Positions 1 to 7,387 of a DNA stretch of 11,277 bases are shown piece after piece; position 1 is the stretch's first letter; every line of letters starts with the position of its first letter. Origin of the DNA: Rikenellaceae bacterium (lineage in GTDB: Bacteria; Bacteroidota; Bacteroidia; Bacteroidales; UBA932); contig CAAGHY010000081.1 in assembly GCA_900769735.1 (NCBI GenBank), positions 1 to 11,277 on the forward strand, written 5' to 3'. A program made the position numbers and the translations under genes. The notes beneath the pieces were generated by a model. It was not told the DNA's origin. It saw nothing but the letters and a program-made list of their open reading frames with translations, and searched no databases.

Positions 1-1049
1 ATGCCCAGAGAGGAGCAGTTGAACTTGTTGTGGACGGGGATACCCTCAACCACACAGTGCAGTACACGCTCAAGGAGTTTTCTCCAACCTTCAAGGGGGA
101 GCTTGATGTTGTATACCTAGACAACAAATATCTTCTTCCCGATGAGTTCTGCAAATATGTGAATTCGGGAGCCTTCAAGGATAAGGCAGTTGTACTTGAC
201 TGGGACCGTTTCTGTGAAACTATGTACACATTCCCTGGAATTGAGGTTTACAAGACCTATTTTGTTCCAATGGAGAATGTGGGTGCACTGATATGCAAAG
301 GAAAAGAGCTGTTGCCTTACTTCAAGAGCCGTAACCATTTCAATACCCCTATGCCTGTATTTATGGTGGACGAAACATTCCCTGCTGATGCAAAGAGAGT
401 TTCAATTGATGTGGAGGCCCAGATGATAGAGAATGATGCACACAACATCATTGCCTGGATTCCAGGAACAAAATATACAGAAAAGCATTACATCATTTCC
501 TGCCACTATGACCATCTTGGAATTTGCGGAGATGAGATCTTCTACGGTGCAAATGACAACGCCTCGGGTACAGCAATGCTTTTGAACCTTATGAGACACT
601 ACAAGGAGAACCCGCCTGAGTACTCTGTAATGTTTATTTTCTTTGACGCAGAAGAGAACAATCTTCTTGGCTCTTTCTTCTACGCAGACAATCCGCTTTT
701 GCCACTTGAGGATATCCAGTACTTTGTGGAGCTTGACATGATTGGAGACAACGGAAACACCATATACTGCCAGATATCAGATTCAGGAGAAGAGGGTCTT
801 GAATGCCTGAATGCAATCAGCAGCTCATTACCAGTTCCGTTTGCAAAACTTGACAGACACCCGTTGGATGACTATGCAGACCACTATCCGTTTGCATTGA
901 AAGGTGTACCGGCAATCTACATTGAAATGGACGGAGATACCAACAAGAACTACCACTCACCTAGAGATACCTTTGAAAACTTCTCTGCAGACAATTACCA
1001 GAGACTGTTCACATTGATAACGGAGTTTGTGAAAGGGTACAGGAAATAA
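1..1049 (+). CDS. Secreted M28 family metallopeptidase, 5' partial
   Basis: This is the C-terminal 348 residues of a zinc aminopeptidase-like M28 peptidase. The reading frame is open back to base 3, so the gene starts outside the window; the GTG at 30 is an internal valine, not a start. The first part (about 100 residues) corresponds to the insert between propeptide and catalytic core in the paralogue at 1588-2841 and resembles a protease-associated region. The catalytic core follows. Counting from the GTG codon as residue 1, the metal and catalytic residues are all present: HYD (H159, D161), GANDNASG with D176 as the bridging ligand, DAEE with the catalytic/ligand pair E208-E209, LDMIGD with D236, and YHSPRDT with H309. 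The paralogue carries a signal peptide, so export is inferred here too. The gene converges on the GNAT gene, with a hairpin between them. The substrate is unknown; the family usually removes N-terminal residues from peptides. Confidence 0.93.
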   Translation, partial: AQRGAVELVVDGDTLNHTVQYTLKEFSPTFKGELDVVYLDNKYLLPDEFCKYVNSGAFKDKAVVLDWDRFCETMYTFPGIEVYKTYFVPMENVGALICKGKELLPYFKSRNHFNTPMPVFMVDETFPADAKRVSIDVEAQMIENDAHNIIAWIPGTKYTEKHYIISCHYDHLGICGDEIFYGANDNASGTAMLLNLMRHYKENPPEYSVMFIFFDAEENNLLGSFFYADNPLLPLEDIQYFVELDMIGDNGNTIYCQISDSGEEGLECLNAISSSLPVPFAKLDRHPLDDYADHYPFALKGVPAIYIEMDGDTNKNYHSPRDTFENFSADNYQRLFTLITEFVKGYRK

Positions 1050-1073
1050 GAAAGTGATTAATTTAAGACAAGC

Positions 1074-1106
1074 GCCCCCGTTAGAGAATATCAATCTAAC
1101 GGGGGC
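1074..1106. terminator. Bidirectional hairpin terminator between convergent genes
   Basis: A perfect 12-bp inverted repeat (GCCCCCGTTAGA at 1074-1085 and its complement at 1095-1106) encloses a 9-nt loop. It sits 24 nt after the stop of the + strand peptidase and 6 nt after the stop of the minus-strand GNAT gene. The U-tract is poor on both sides, but stem strength and position between convergent stops make a shared terminator the natural reading. Confidence 0.85.
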
Positions 1107-1112
1107 TGCTCA

Positions 1113-1574
1113 TTATCCAAGTACCTCCTCGTACATAAGGTAGTGGCACTCGTCCATGCCAAGTTTCTTGTAAACCTGCTGGGCGCGGAAGTTGGTTTTG
1201 TCTACGTAAAGGCGAACCTGGGTAACACCCTGCTCAGCGGCCATCTCCTTAATTTTTGCGTACATTGCCCTGTAGGCACCTTTGCCGCGGTATTCAGGTC
1301 TTACATAAACGCTCTGGATCCACCAGTACCAACGGTTTGTCCAGTCGCTCCACTCGCGGGTAAGCATAAGGCTGCCAATAGGATTTCCGTCAGCTCTTGC
1401 AATGATGTAGGTACCTTTGTACTCATCCTCCATAACAGCGGTTACACCTTTGGTAACGCGCTCAATATCCAATGTTGTACCCTCAGACTCCTGTGCCATA
1501 TCCACCTGGAACTGTGCAATGGCGTTGATGTCTTCAGGCTTTCCGGTTGTTATCTGATAATTGATATTCTCCAT
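1113..1574 (-). CDS. GNAT family N-acetyltransferase
   Basis: A 153-residue acyl-CoA-dependent acetyltransferase of the Gcn5-related fold; it is predicted to be cytoplasmic and the acceptor is unknown. The start chosen is the ATG at 1574; an in-frame TTG at 1601 would overlap the upstream peptidase and is less likely. The acetyl-CoA pyrophosphate loop is visible as VRPEYRGKGAYR (residues 91-102), after the beta-4 strand WIQSVY. The usual last small residue of the R-x-x-G-x-G/A motif is Tyr101. The C-terminal motif B region reads LYVDKTNFRAQQVYKKLGM (122-140), the typical cofactor- and substrate-side strand and helix. It is the last gene of an operon, 13 nt after the M28 stop, and ends just before the shared hairpin. 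The presence of GNAT with two exported peptidases may mean peptide or amino-acid modification, but this is only contextual. Confidence 0.9.
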   Translation of the reverse strand: MENINYQITTGKPEDINAIAQFQVDMAQESEGTTLDIERVTKGVTAVMEDEYKGTYIIARADGNPIGSLMLTREWSDWTNRWYWWIQSVYVRPEYRGKGAYRAMYAKIKEMAAEQGVTQVRLYVDKTNFRAQQVYKKLGMDECHYLMYEEVLG

Positions 1575-1587
1575 AATGCAGTGTGGT

Positions 1588-2841
1588 TTAGTATTGCTCA
1601 ATGAAATCTTTCACAAGTTTGAATACCGGCTCATAGCTGGTGAAGATGGCATTCTCCCAAGTGTCATAAATTGTGTGGTAATATTTGAATGCATCACCCT
1701 CCTTGTTCTCAAGGAAGATGCAAGGAACGTTTCTCTGTGCAAAAGGCCAGTGGTCGCTGTTGCCAGCCAACTCTCCTCTGTCAAAAGCTTTGAAGTAACC
1801 TTTCTCTTTGTTGATCTGCTCAAACAATTTGTAGCCTCTCTCACCCTCTGGGCTAACCTCGCAATACTGCGCAGGGTTGTTGTCGCCAATCATATCAAGG
1901 TTGAAAAGGTATCTGATCTGTGAAAGCGGAGCAAGAGGGTTCTGTGCATACCACTCTGAACCTCTAAGGTTTGCATCCTCGCCTGAGAAAGCAATGAAAT
2001 ACATATCGTAATCAGGCTTGTTCTTTGCATAGTAAGCTGCAAGGGTAACAATGGCTGCTGTACCTGAAGCGTTGTCGTGAGCACCTGCATAGAAGGTCTT
2101 TTTGCCAAGTTTGCCAAGGTGGTCATAGTGAGCTGTGAAAACATAGCAGCTGTCGTGACGTTTTCCCTCAACTTTGCCAATTACATTGAAGCACTCATAA
2201 TCCTTAAGGAACTCATTCTCCATATCCACTTTAATGGTTTTTGCATCTTTAGGGAAATTGTAAGGTACCCATAGAATAGGTTTCTCCCTCACTTTCTCTC
2301 CGTACGCCTTGTAGAATTTAAGAGGTGAATCCCAAGTGTAAAGTGCTCCGGAAGCGCTGCACTGCTCTTTGCTCAGGATGCTCTTGAAAACTTTGGAATG
2401 TTTGTAGGTGAACATGAAATCACATACAATGAAGGCTCCCTTGTACTCTGGAGAGGCAAGGTCGGCAAAGATTTTGTCGGGATTAAAATTTAGGGTATCA
2501 ATGTAGTAGATTGGGAACTCCCCTTTAAGGCTTGGATTGAACTCCCTTACGGTAAAGTCTGCTCCGGGCACCATTTTCCTGCCGTCAATGCTAACCTCCA
2601 TTTTGCCTGGGAAGGTATTGATGTCCAATTTGAAAGGCTGGCAGATAACCTGGTCAACGCCGGCTTTCTCAAACTCTTTTGCAAGGTATTTTCCCGCCTT
2701 GTTTGCACCGTCACACGCATAGCCGCGGCCATGGTATTTAGCGGAACTCAACTCCTTTACAATCTTCTTGTAGTGCGCCAAATCCTGGGCACTAAGCTGC
2801 ACTGTAACGGCAGCCATCAATAATAGAAACAGTTTTTTCAT
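1588..2841 (-). CDS. Secreted M28 family metallopeptidase, complete
   Basis: A 417-residue exported zinc peptidase. It starts with a signal peptide (basic MKK, hydrophobic 4-15, likely cleavage after SAQ at 19). Residues about 20-75 are a propeptide-like helical segment and about 80-205 a protease-associated-like insert. The M28 core runs from about 215 to 417. Ligands: H238 and D240 (AHYDHLG), bridging D256 (AHDNASG), catalytic E288, D316 (LDMIGD), H389 (YYHTIYDT). The residue after the catalytic Glu, normally a second Glu that binds zinc, is Asp289 (SGEDANLRGS), whereas the paralogue at 1-1049 keeps EE. Asp can ligate zinc, so activity is probably retained, perhaps altered. The ATG at 2841 lies 6 nt after the nitroreductase stop, so the two genes are co-transcribed and probably translationally coupled. 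Cellular location is inferred as periplasm or outside the cell. Confidence 0.94.
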   Translation of the reverse strand: MKKLFLLLMAAVTVQLSAQDLAHYKKIVKELSSAKYHGRGYACDGANKAGKYLAKEFEKAGVDQVICQPFKLDINTFPGKMEVSIDGRKMVPGADFTVREFNPSLKGEFPIYYIDTLNFNPDKIFADLASPEYKGAFIVCDFMFTYKHSKVFKSILSKEQCSASGALYTWDSPLKFYKAYGEKVREKPILWVPYNFPKDAKTIKVDMENEFLKDYECFNVIGKVEGKRHDSCYVFTAHYDHLGKLGKKTFYAGAHDNASGTAAIVTLAAYYAKNKPDYDMYFIAFSGEDANLRGSEWYAQNPLAPLSQIRYLFNLDMIGDNNPAQYCEVSPEGERGYKLFEQINKEKGYFKAFDRGELAGNSDHWPFAQRNVPCIFLENKEGDAFKYYHTIYDTWENAIFTSYEPVFKLVKDFIEQY

Positions 2842-2847
2842 ATTTAA

Positions 2848-3480
2848 TTAATCTATAAATTTCACTTTGCCCATATCTCTTGGTTTAGCCTCAGGCTGCT
2901 CATCAGGGTAGCCAAGGCCAATGCAGATAATTGGAGTGTAATCCTCACTGAAACCAAGCATCTCAAGTGCCTCTGGGGATTTGTTGATGAATCTGATTGG
3001 GCTGCCCAAACAAACAGATCCAACACCCAAAGACCACGCAGAAAGCATAATGTTCTCTGAAAGCAGACCGCAGTCAATTGCAGAAAAATCATAAGACTTG
3101 GCATTTGCCACAAACACTAGGGTAGGGGCACCTCTGAAGCAACCCTCAACCGCCTGGGCTGGAGTCTCAGGATTTGCCTGCACCATAAGCTGTTTCAGCT
3201 TCCCGACAGTTTCCGGATTGTCCATTACCCTAACCTCCCAACTCTGTCTGTTCATACCGTTAGGGGCATTGATACCGCACTCCAGAATAGTTTGCATTGT
3301 CTCCCTGTTAACTGCCTGGCCAGTATATTTCCTTATACTGCGGCGTGTCATAATGTTCTCAATTACTGCATTTTCTCCTTTCATATCTTTTTCATTTCCA
3401 TTGGTTTGCTGCGGCTGGTTGCAGGAGAACAACATAGTTCCCATAAGCAAGGCAGCAAAGATTTCAATACTCTTTTTCAT
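2848..3480 (-). CDS. Nitroreductase family lipoprotein
   Basis: A 210-residue FMN-dependent NAD(P)H oxidoreductase-like protein with an added lipoprotein signal: MKK, a hydrophobic stretch at 6-17, then LFSC with Cys20 as the likely lipidated residue, followed by a polar linker rich in Q, N and E. The nitroreductase domain covers about 36-210. FMN-phosphate and ring contacts typical of the family are visible: RRSIRKY (46-52), NAPNGMNRQSW (71-81), the central GLLSENIMLSAWSLGVGSV region, and GLGYPDE (189-195) near the C-terminus. At about 170 residues of catalytic domain it is full length. It is the first gene of the operon with the M28 peptidase and GNAT genes. No convincing TAnnTTTG promoter is seen in the 91 bp upstream. 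The physiological acceptor is unknown; the signal suggests an envelope-anchored flavoprotein rather than the usual cytosolic enzyme. Confidence 0.92.
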   Translation of the reverse strand: MKKSIEIFAALLMGTMLFSCNQPQQTNGNEKDMKGENAVIENIMTRRSIRKYTGQAVNRETMQTILECGINAPNGMNRQSWEVRVMDNPETVGKLKQLMVQANPETPAQAVEGCFRGAPTLVFVANAKSYDFSAIDCGLLSENIMLSAWSLGVGSVCLGSPIRFINKSPEALEMLGFSEDYTPIICIGLGYPDEQPEAKPRDMGKVKFID

Positions 3481-3571
3481 AGTATAAAGTGTTGGTTAGA
3501 ATTCAATGTTAATTATATGCGGCCCTCAAGTTCCCCAGTATGTATAATTTGTTCTTCTTCATTCAAGTTTC

Positions 3572-4300
3572 CTATAAAGCGGATATAAGAATAATTATTC
3601 CGCTGATTCCAATATATCCGTATACAACATACGGGAACACCTTCCCTGAAATACGGCTGAATGTCCAGGCGCCCAGAGCTGATCCAATTGCAATTGCTCC
3701 AAGTCCTATTGCAGCACTCTTCCATACCTCCATTGTCACAAAACCGTTCCCCGCCCTTACAAAACTCATAGCCAGATTGGTAATGGTAAAATATATCTGG
3801 GTCATACCCATATAGTGCATTTTGTCAGGTTCTGAGTTGATGAAATAAAGTACTGCAGGCGGGCCGTGCATTCCAAAAAATCCTCCCATAAGACCGCTTA
3901 CAGATCCTGCTCCCATCTGATATGGCAAGGTAGTCTTGAATCTTATCCTCTTGCTCAGAAAAGTGAAGTATATGCTCACTAAAATGAGTATCACGCCCAA
4001 AACCTGCCTTATTGTATTGTCCTGCATAGTCTTGAGCAGACAGATTGCAATTGTGGATGTTACCATAAAAATGGAAAGGATGGGAACAAGCCTTTTCCAG
4101 GTAATGTATTTCCAGTATCTGCAGGCTCCAATCACTGATGTTGCAAATGCCAATATTCCCGATAATGCAGTAGCTTCACCGTACGACGGCATAAGGAAAG
4201 GGAGCAATGTCATAATGAAAATGCCAAACCCGAATCCTGTAGTCCTCTGTACAAAACTTGCACCTACAGCAAGAAGGAATATCTGCAGCAAATTCTCCAT
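3572..4300 (-). CDS. TauE/SafE family sulfite/anion exporter
   Basis: A 242-residue integral inner-membrane protein of PF01925, a family that exports sulfite, sulfoacetate or related organic anions. It has about seven to eight hydrophobic segments (roughly 5-30, 44-62, 71-90, 98-115, 130-153, 168-182, 196-214, 222-242). Family signatures are the N-terminal QRTTGFGFGI (18-27) in the first repeat and GGFFGMHGPPAVLYF (139-153) in the second repeat. Length is near the lower normal size. The ATG at 4300 is 5 nt after the stop of the MscS-type channel, so it is the distal gene of that operon. The transported anion cannot be read from sequence. A hairpin overlaps its last codons. Confidence 0.92.
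   Translation of the reverse strand: MENLLQIFLLAVGASFVQRTTGFGFGIFIMTLLPFLMPSYGEATALSGILAFATSVIGACRYWKYITWKRLVPILSIFMVTSTIAICLLKTMQDNTIRQVLGVILILVSIYFTFLSKRIRFKTTLPYQMGAGSVSGLMGGFFGMHGPPAVLYFINSEPDKMHYMGMTQIYFTITNLAMSFVRAGNGFVTMEVWKSAAIGLGAIAIGSALGAWTFSRISGKVFPYVVYGYIGISGIIILISAL
3578..3604 (-). terminator. Possible hairpin overlapping the end of the TauE gene
   Basis: AGCGGA (3599-3604 read on the minus strand) can pair with TCCGCT (3578-3583), with additional A/U pairs and a bulge inside. The stem lies in the last nine codons and is followed by TTTATAG. This could be a weak terminator for the MscS-TauE operon; the U-tract is short, and the repeat may just reflect coding sequence. Confidence 0.3.
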
Positions 4301-4305
4301 TCAGT

Positions 4306-5493
4306 TTAGTTTCTTTCTTTTAAATCAAGTCCAGTAGGGCTCTGGAACACTTTAAGGTCAAACAGGTGAAGCATTGCCAGAATGTGGTCAAATACCTCTG
4401 CCTGAAGATGCTCATATCGTACCCACGCAGTGTCTGCTGAGAAGAAATAGAGCTCAATTGGCATACCTTGGGCAGTTGGCTGCAACTGGCGTACAATCAG
4501 TGTCATATCCTGGTGCACTTTTGGGTGATGTCTCAGGTAATAGTCCACATAGTGGCGGAAGATGTAAAGGTTCACCTCTTCCTTGCCGGTTGCCTCAAAT
4601 CCCTCCATCCACGGTTGCTGCTTGAAATGAGCCAATTCGTCGGGAGTACAGAAACGGACTGTGTGCATATCAATGTTAAGGGAACGTTTGATACGTCTGC
4701 CTCCAATGTCAAACATACCGCGCCAGTTCTGGAATGAATCATTCACAAGGGCATATGGTGGAACGGTGGTAATGGTCTTGTCCCAGTTGCGTACTTTAAC
4801 GGTAGTTAGGGTAACCTCAATGACATCTCCGTCTGCACCGTATTTTGGCATTGTAATCCAGTCGCCGGGGCGGAGCATATCGTTAACCATAAGCTGGATG
4901 CCTGCAACAAGTCCTTTGATGGTATCCTGGAATACCAACATCAGAATAGCGGTACCGGCACCAAGTCCTGTAAGAATTGCAATTGGATCCTTGTCTATAA
5001 GGGCACTGATTATGATGATTGCTCCAATGCAGACAACAATCAGCTTTATCATCTGGAAGATACCCTTCAAGGAGTGGTCTTTCAGTTTCTCGTGCTCGTT
5101 GGAGATTTCATAAAGGGAAGTTATGAATGCGCAGATAAGCTTCACACCCACTGCAGTAATGTACACCCAGCACATTTTAAGGATAAAGTTGAGCAATGCA
5201 GGCTCACTGACAAGAGCGTACGGCATCATTGCAGAAACCACAATAGGAGGGATGAGCCTGCATATATTCTTCAATACCTCATCACTCAAAAGGTGGTCAT
5301 CCCAGTTGTAACCTGTTTTTGCGGTAACTTTGCGGATGGTTGGGGTGATGATCCTTTTGCAGATTCTGTCTACAATGAACGCCACCAGAATGATTCCCAA
5401 AATTGCTCCAATACGCAAAACCAATGTGATATAATCTTCAGCTACACCAACCTGCTGCAGCCATTCCATCAAATTCCTGTTCAGAGTTTCCAT
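4306..5493 (-). CDS. MscS family mechanosensitive ion channel (YbdG-like)
   Basis: A 395-residue inner-membrane channel that would open under membrane tension during hypo-osmotic shock. The start chosen is the ATG at 5493; an upstream in-frame TTG at 5517 lies close to the promoter and would add eight residues. Transmembrane segments are at about 22-42, 80-97, 103-126, 145-166 and the pore helix at about 170-203, with the Gly/Ala-rich helix-packing pattern LTGLGAGTAILMLVFQDTI. The MscS beta domain follows immediately: RPGDWI (208-213), GDVIEVTLTTVKVRNWD (222-238), PPYALVNDSFQNWR (245-258). The cytoplasmic alpha/beta part continues to the C-terminus. Five transmembrane segments and length about 400 resemble YbdG/YnaI-type channels more than the 286-residue MscS. 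First gene of a two-gene operon with the TauE exporter. Confidence 0.93.
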   Translation of the reverse strand: METLNRNLMEWLQQVGVAEDYITLVLRIGAILGIILVAFIVDRICKRIITPTIRKVTAKTGYNWDDHLLSDEVLKNICRLIPPIVVSAMMPYALVSEPALLNFILKMCWVYITAVGVKLICAFITSLYEISNEHEKLKDHSLKGIFQMIKLIVVCIGAIIIISALIDKDPIAILTGLGAGTAILMLVFQDTIKGLVAGIQLMVNDMLRPGDWITMPKYGADGDVIEVTLTTVKVRNWDKTITTVPPYALVNDSFQNWRGMFDIGGRRIKRSLNIDMHTVRFCTPDELAHFKQQPWMEGFEATGKEEVNLYIFRHYVDYYLRHHPKVHQDMTLIVRQLQPTAQGMPIELYFFSADTAWVRYEHLQAEVFDHILAMLHLFDLKVFQSPTGLDLKERN

Positions 5494-5522
5494 ATTCTTA
5501 TACTTTGTATATACCAAAACTA

Positions 5523-5554
5523 CAAAAATAGGATTTTTGTGGCACAGAAACGAA
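5523..5554 (-). promoter_or_regulatory. Bacteroides-type promoter for the MscS-TauE operon
   Basis: Read on the minus strand: TTCG (5551-5554), 20-nt spacer, then TATTTTTG (5523-5530), a perfect match to the TAnnTTTG -7 element. The predicted transcription start falls about 25 nt before the ATG at 5493. The -33 element matches 3 of 4 bases. The 160-bp gap that contains it (5531-5692) has no convincing gene. Confidence 0.6.
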
Positions 5555-5556
5555 TG

Positions 5557-5570
5557 AAGTTGACCAACTT
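5557..5570. repeat. Inverted repeat just upstream of the MscS promoter
   Basis: AAGTTG and CAACTT separated by AC form a 14-bp dyad three bases upstream of the -33 element (5551-5554) of the MscS promoter. Its size and position suit a regulator-binding site, but such a repeat can arise by chance. Confidence 0.35.
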
Positions 5571-5692
5571 TTGTGCAAACTGGAATGTGAACGTGACTTT
5601 GTGCAGAAAAGGGGTGTTTTAGGTGGCTGTAGCCTATATTAGGCGCGCCACTGTCTTGAGCTGGTTGTCAACTGCTGTATCATTCTGGCCAG

Positions 5693-6937
5693 TTACTCAA
5701 TAACAGCAGCACCAACGGCGTTGCATACAAGGGCTCTGAGTTTGCCAACAGAGCCGGTGTCTACAGGGTGTACTCTGTGTGCAAGCAGTACAATGCCAAG
5801 TTTGGCCTCAGGGTCAACTACAATTGCGGTACCTGTGTGGCCTGTGTGTGAGAATGTGCGGGTAGGGTGCAGCATACAGCCGTATTTGCCAGGCTGTGCG
5901 TCATTCTCCCAACCCAATGAACGTCCAATGTGCTCAAAGCCTTTTGGAACTGTGGTCATAGCATCTACGGTAAGTTTGCCCAATACGCTTACACCGTTAA
6001 TTTTGCCGCCGTTCATAAGGGCAGCTGCCAAAAGTGCCAAATCCTCAGCGCTTGAGAACAAACCGGAGTTGCCGGAGTTCTCCCAGTTCATTACGCGGCC
6101 AAGGGGATCCTGTGCCTCACCCAAAAGAACAGAGCCGTCCGGCATTTTCACTGTAGGGGCAACAAGAGCCATAACCTCCTCATTTTTCAGAGTTTTAGGG
6201 CCGTAGGTTGTGTGTTTCATACCCAACACGTCAAACACGTGCTCTTTGGCGTAATCCCTCAGTTTGGTACCTGTAACTCTCTCAAGAATGTTCTGCAAAG
6301 TGATGAAGCCCAAACAGCTGTACTCATACTTTGTGGTAGGTCTGAACAGACGTGGAACGGTGTTGATATAGCTCATCAAAGTATCCGGGTGAGCCACGCC
6401 GTATCTCTCAATAAGCTCAGCGGTATTTGCATAAGAAGGAAGACCTGAAGAGTGGGTCAGAAGGTCTACAATGCGGATATCCACTTTTTCGCCTGTTTTA
6501 GGGTCAACCCAAGGCTGGAACTCAGGGATATATTTGTTCACCTTGTCCTCAAGTCTGAAACCGCCCTTTTCCAACAGGTGGGCCATAGACATTGCTGTAG
6601 AAGCCACTTTTGTAAGTGAAGCCAAGTCAAAAACAGTGTTGGTAGTCATTGCAACGGTATCAGGGTAAACACTCTTGTTACCGTAAGCCTTCAGGTAAAC
6701 AAGTTTGCTGTCCTTTACAACTGCAAGTACAGCACCCGGAATGGAACCCTCAGCAATTGAAGCATTGATGACATCATCTGCATTTGCCAGTTTCTCTGTG
6801 CTCATTCCAACACTCTCAGGGGTAGCCCTCTCAAAATAAACTTCAGCTTTCTTTTCAGGTGTACAGCACATGCTGAACACCAATGACAACATTGCGCAAG
6901 CCAGCGCAGCGGTAGAAAAACGTCTTTTCATAATCAT
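5693..6937 (-). CDS. Serine hydrolase, beta-lactamase/PBP-like fold, probable lipoprotein
   Basis: A 414-residue exported protein of PF00144 (beta-lactamase class C, DD-peptidase and EstB-type esterase clan). The N-terminus has MKRR, a hydrophobic stretch at 7-23, and a Cys-Cys (24-25) before a charged segment, so it is probably lipid-anchored, although the residue at -1 is Met rather than the usual small one. The catalytic SxxK is S107-L-T-K110 in DLASLTK. The second motif is Y206-S-C208 where Y-[AS]-N is usual. The third motif region is HTGHTG (364-369), the position of KTG/HTG. THSSGLPSY (161-169) and the NSGNSGLFSSAEDLA region also fit the family. An alternative start is Met3 (6931). It follows the DUF2200 gene by 6 nt and is likely co-transcribed. 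Substrate could be a peptidoglycan peptide or an ester; there is no basis to claim beta-lactam resistance. Confidence 0.92.
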   Translation of the reverse strand: MIMKRRFSTAALACAMLSLVFSMCCTPEKKAEVYFERATPESVGMSTEKLANADDVINASIAEGSIPGAVLAVVKDSKLVYLKAYGNKSVYPDTVAMTTNTVFDLASLTKVASTAMSMAHLLEKGGFRLEDKVNKYIPEFQPWVDPKTGEKVDIRIVDLLTHSSGLPSYANTAELIERYGVAHPDTLMSYINTVPRLFRPTTKYEYSCLGFITLQNILERVTGTKLRDYAKEHVFDVLGMKHTTYGPKTLKNEEVMALVAPTVKMPDGSVLLGEAQDPLGRVMNWENSGNSGLFSSAEDLALLAAALMNGGKINGVSVLGKLTVDAMTTVPKGFEHIGRSLGWENDAQPGKYGCMLHPTRTFSHTGHTGTAIVVDPEAKLGIVLLAHRVHPVDTGSVGKLRALVCNAVGAAVIE

Positions 6938-6943
6938 ATGCTT

Positions 6944-7279
6944 TTATCTTAATATCTTCCCGACAGGTTTCCCTTTTGCAAGTTCATCCACCAACTTGTC
7001 CAGCCACCTCATCTTCTGCATAAGGGGGTCCTCAATTTCCTCCACTTTAATTCCGCAGATGGAACCCTTTATCAAATGTGCCCTCTCATTCATAGCCGGA
7101 GCATTGTTGAAGAACTCTGCATAGGTCATCTCCATATCCACTTCATCCATTTTGTAGCCTGTAAGCCACTTTATCAACTGGTCCACTTCCTCTTTGGTGC
7201 GTCCTTTCCTCTGGGCTTTCTGAACCAGAAGAGGGTATATTTTTGAGACTTTCATCTCAAATACGGTAAGTTTTGGCAT
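6944..7279 (-). CDS. DUF2200 family protein
   Basis: A 111-residue soluble protein recognised as DUF2200 from its whole layout: an N-terminal VSKIYPLLVQKAQRKGRT block (12-29), TKEEVDQLIKWLTGY (29-43), a YAEFFNNAPAMN segment, and the diagnostic C-terminal ICGIKVEEIEDPLM (74-87) then LDKLVDELAKGK. The start at 7279 agrees with the family's N-terminal layout, which has about eight residues before the Met at position 9. No signal peptide or membrane segment is present, so it is cytoplasmic. The family's function is not established. It is the first gene of a unit with the serine hydrolase (6-nt gap) and lies divergent to the four-cysteine protein gene. Confidence 0.9.
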   Translation of the reverse strand: MPKLTVFEMKVSKIYPLLVQKAQRKGRTKEEVDQLIKWLTGYKMDEVDMEMTYAEFFNNAPAMNERAHLIKGSICGIKVEEIEDPLMQKMRWLDKLVDELAKGKPVGKILR

Positions 7280-7325
7280 AGTTGTGGTAAAATGTGAGTA
7301 AGGTTTTTGAATAAATTATCGGGAA

Positions 7326-7358
7326 TAAAGGTAAATTTTTTTATCTTTATACTGCAAA
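7326..7358 (-). promoter_or_regulatory. Probable promoter for DUF2200-serine hydrolase operon
   Basis: On the minus strand, TTTG (7355-7358), a 21-nt spacer and TACCTTTA (7326-7333; 7 of 8 to TAnnTTTG). It would give a leader of about 40 nt before the ATG at 7279. Confidence 0.5.
7342..7349 (+). promoter_or_regulatory. Possible -7 element for the four-Cys/winged-helix operon
   Basis: TATCTTTA matches TAnnTTTG at 7 of 8 positions and lies about 40 nt before the ATG at 7388. No TTTG is seen at the expected distance upstream. It is intertwined with the minus-strand promoter of DUF2200 (its spacer), so the two transcripts would compete. Confidence 0.35.
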
Positions 7359-7387
7359 AGAATTGGATGAACAACACATATTTGTAG

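Noticed and set aside
1143..1604. 153-codon + strand frame opposite the GNAT gene
   Set aside because: The minus-strand frame carries the acetyl-CoA motif; the + strand frame is unsupported.
3513..3725. 70-codon minus-strand frame over the end of the TauE gene
   Set aside because: It overlaps the conserved C-terminus of TauE in another frame and has no motif or credible start.
5074..5622. 182-codon + strand frame across the start of the MscS gene
   Set aside because: It is antisense to a clear channel gene, lacks motifs and has shadow-like composition (Cys, His and Asn excess).
5642..5649. GGCGCGCC palindrome
   Set aside because: An isolated 8-bp site in a short gap; it could be chance and nothing else supports a function.
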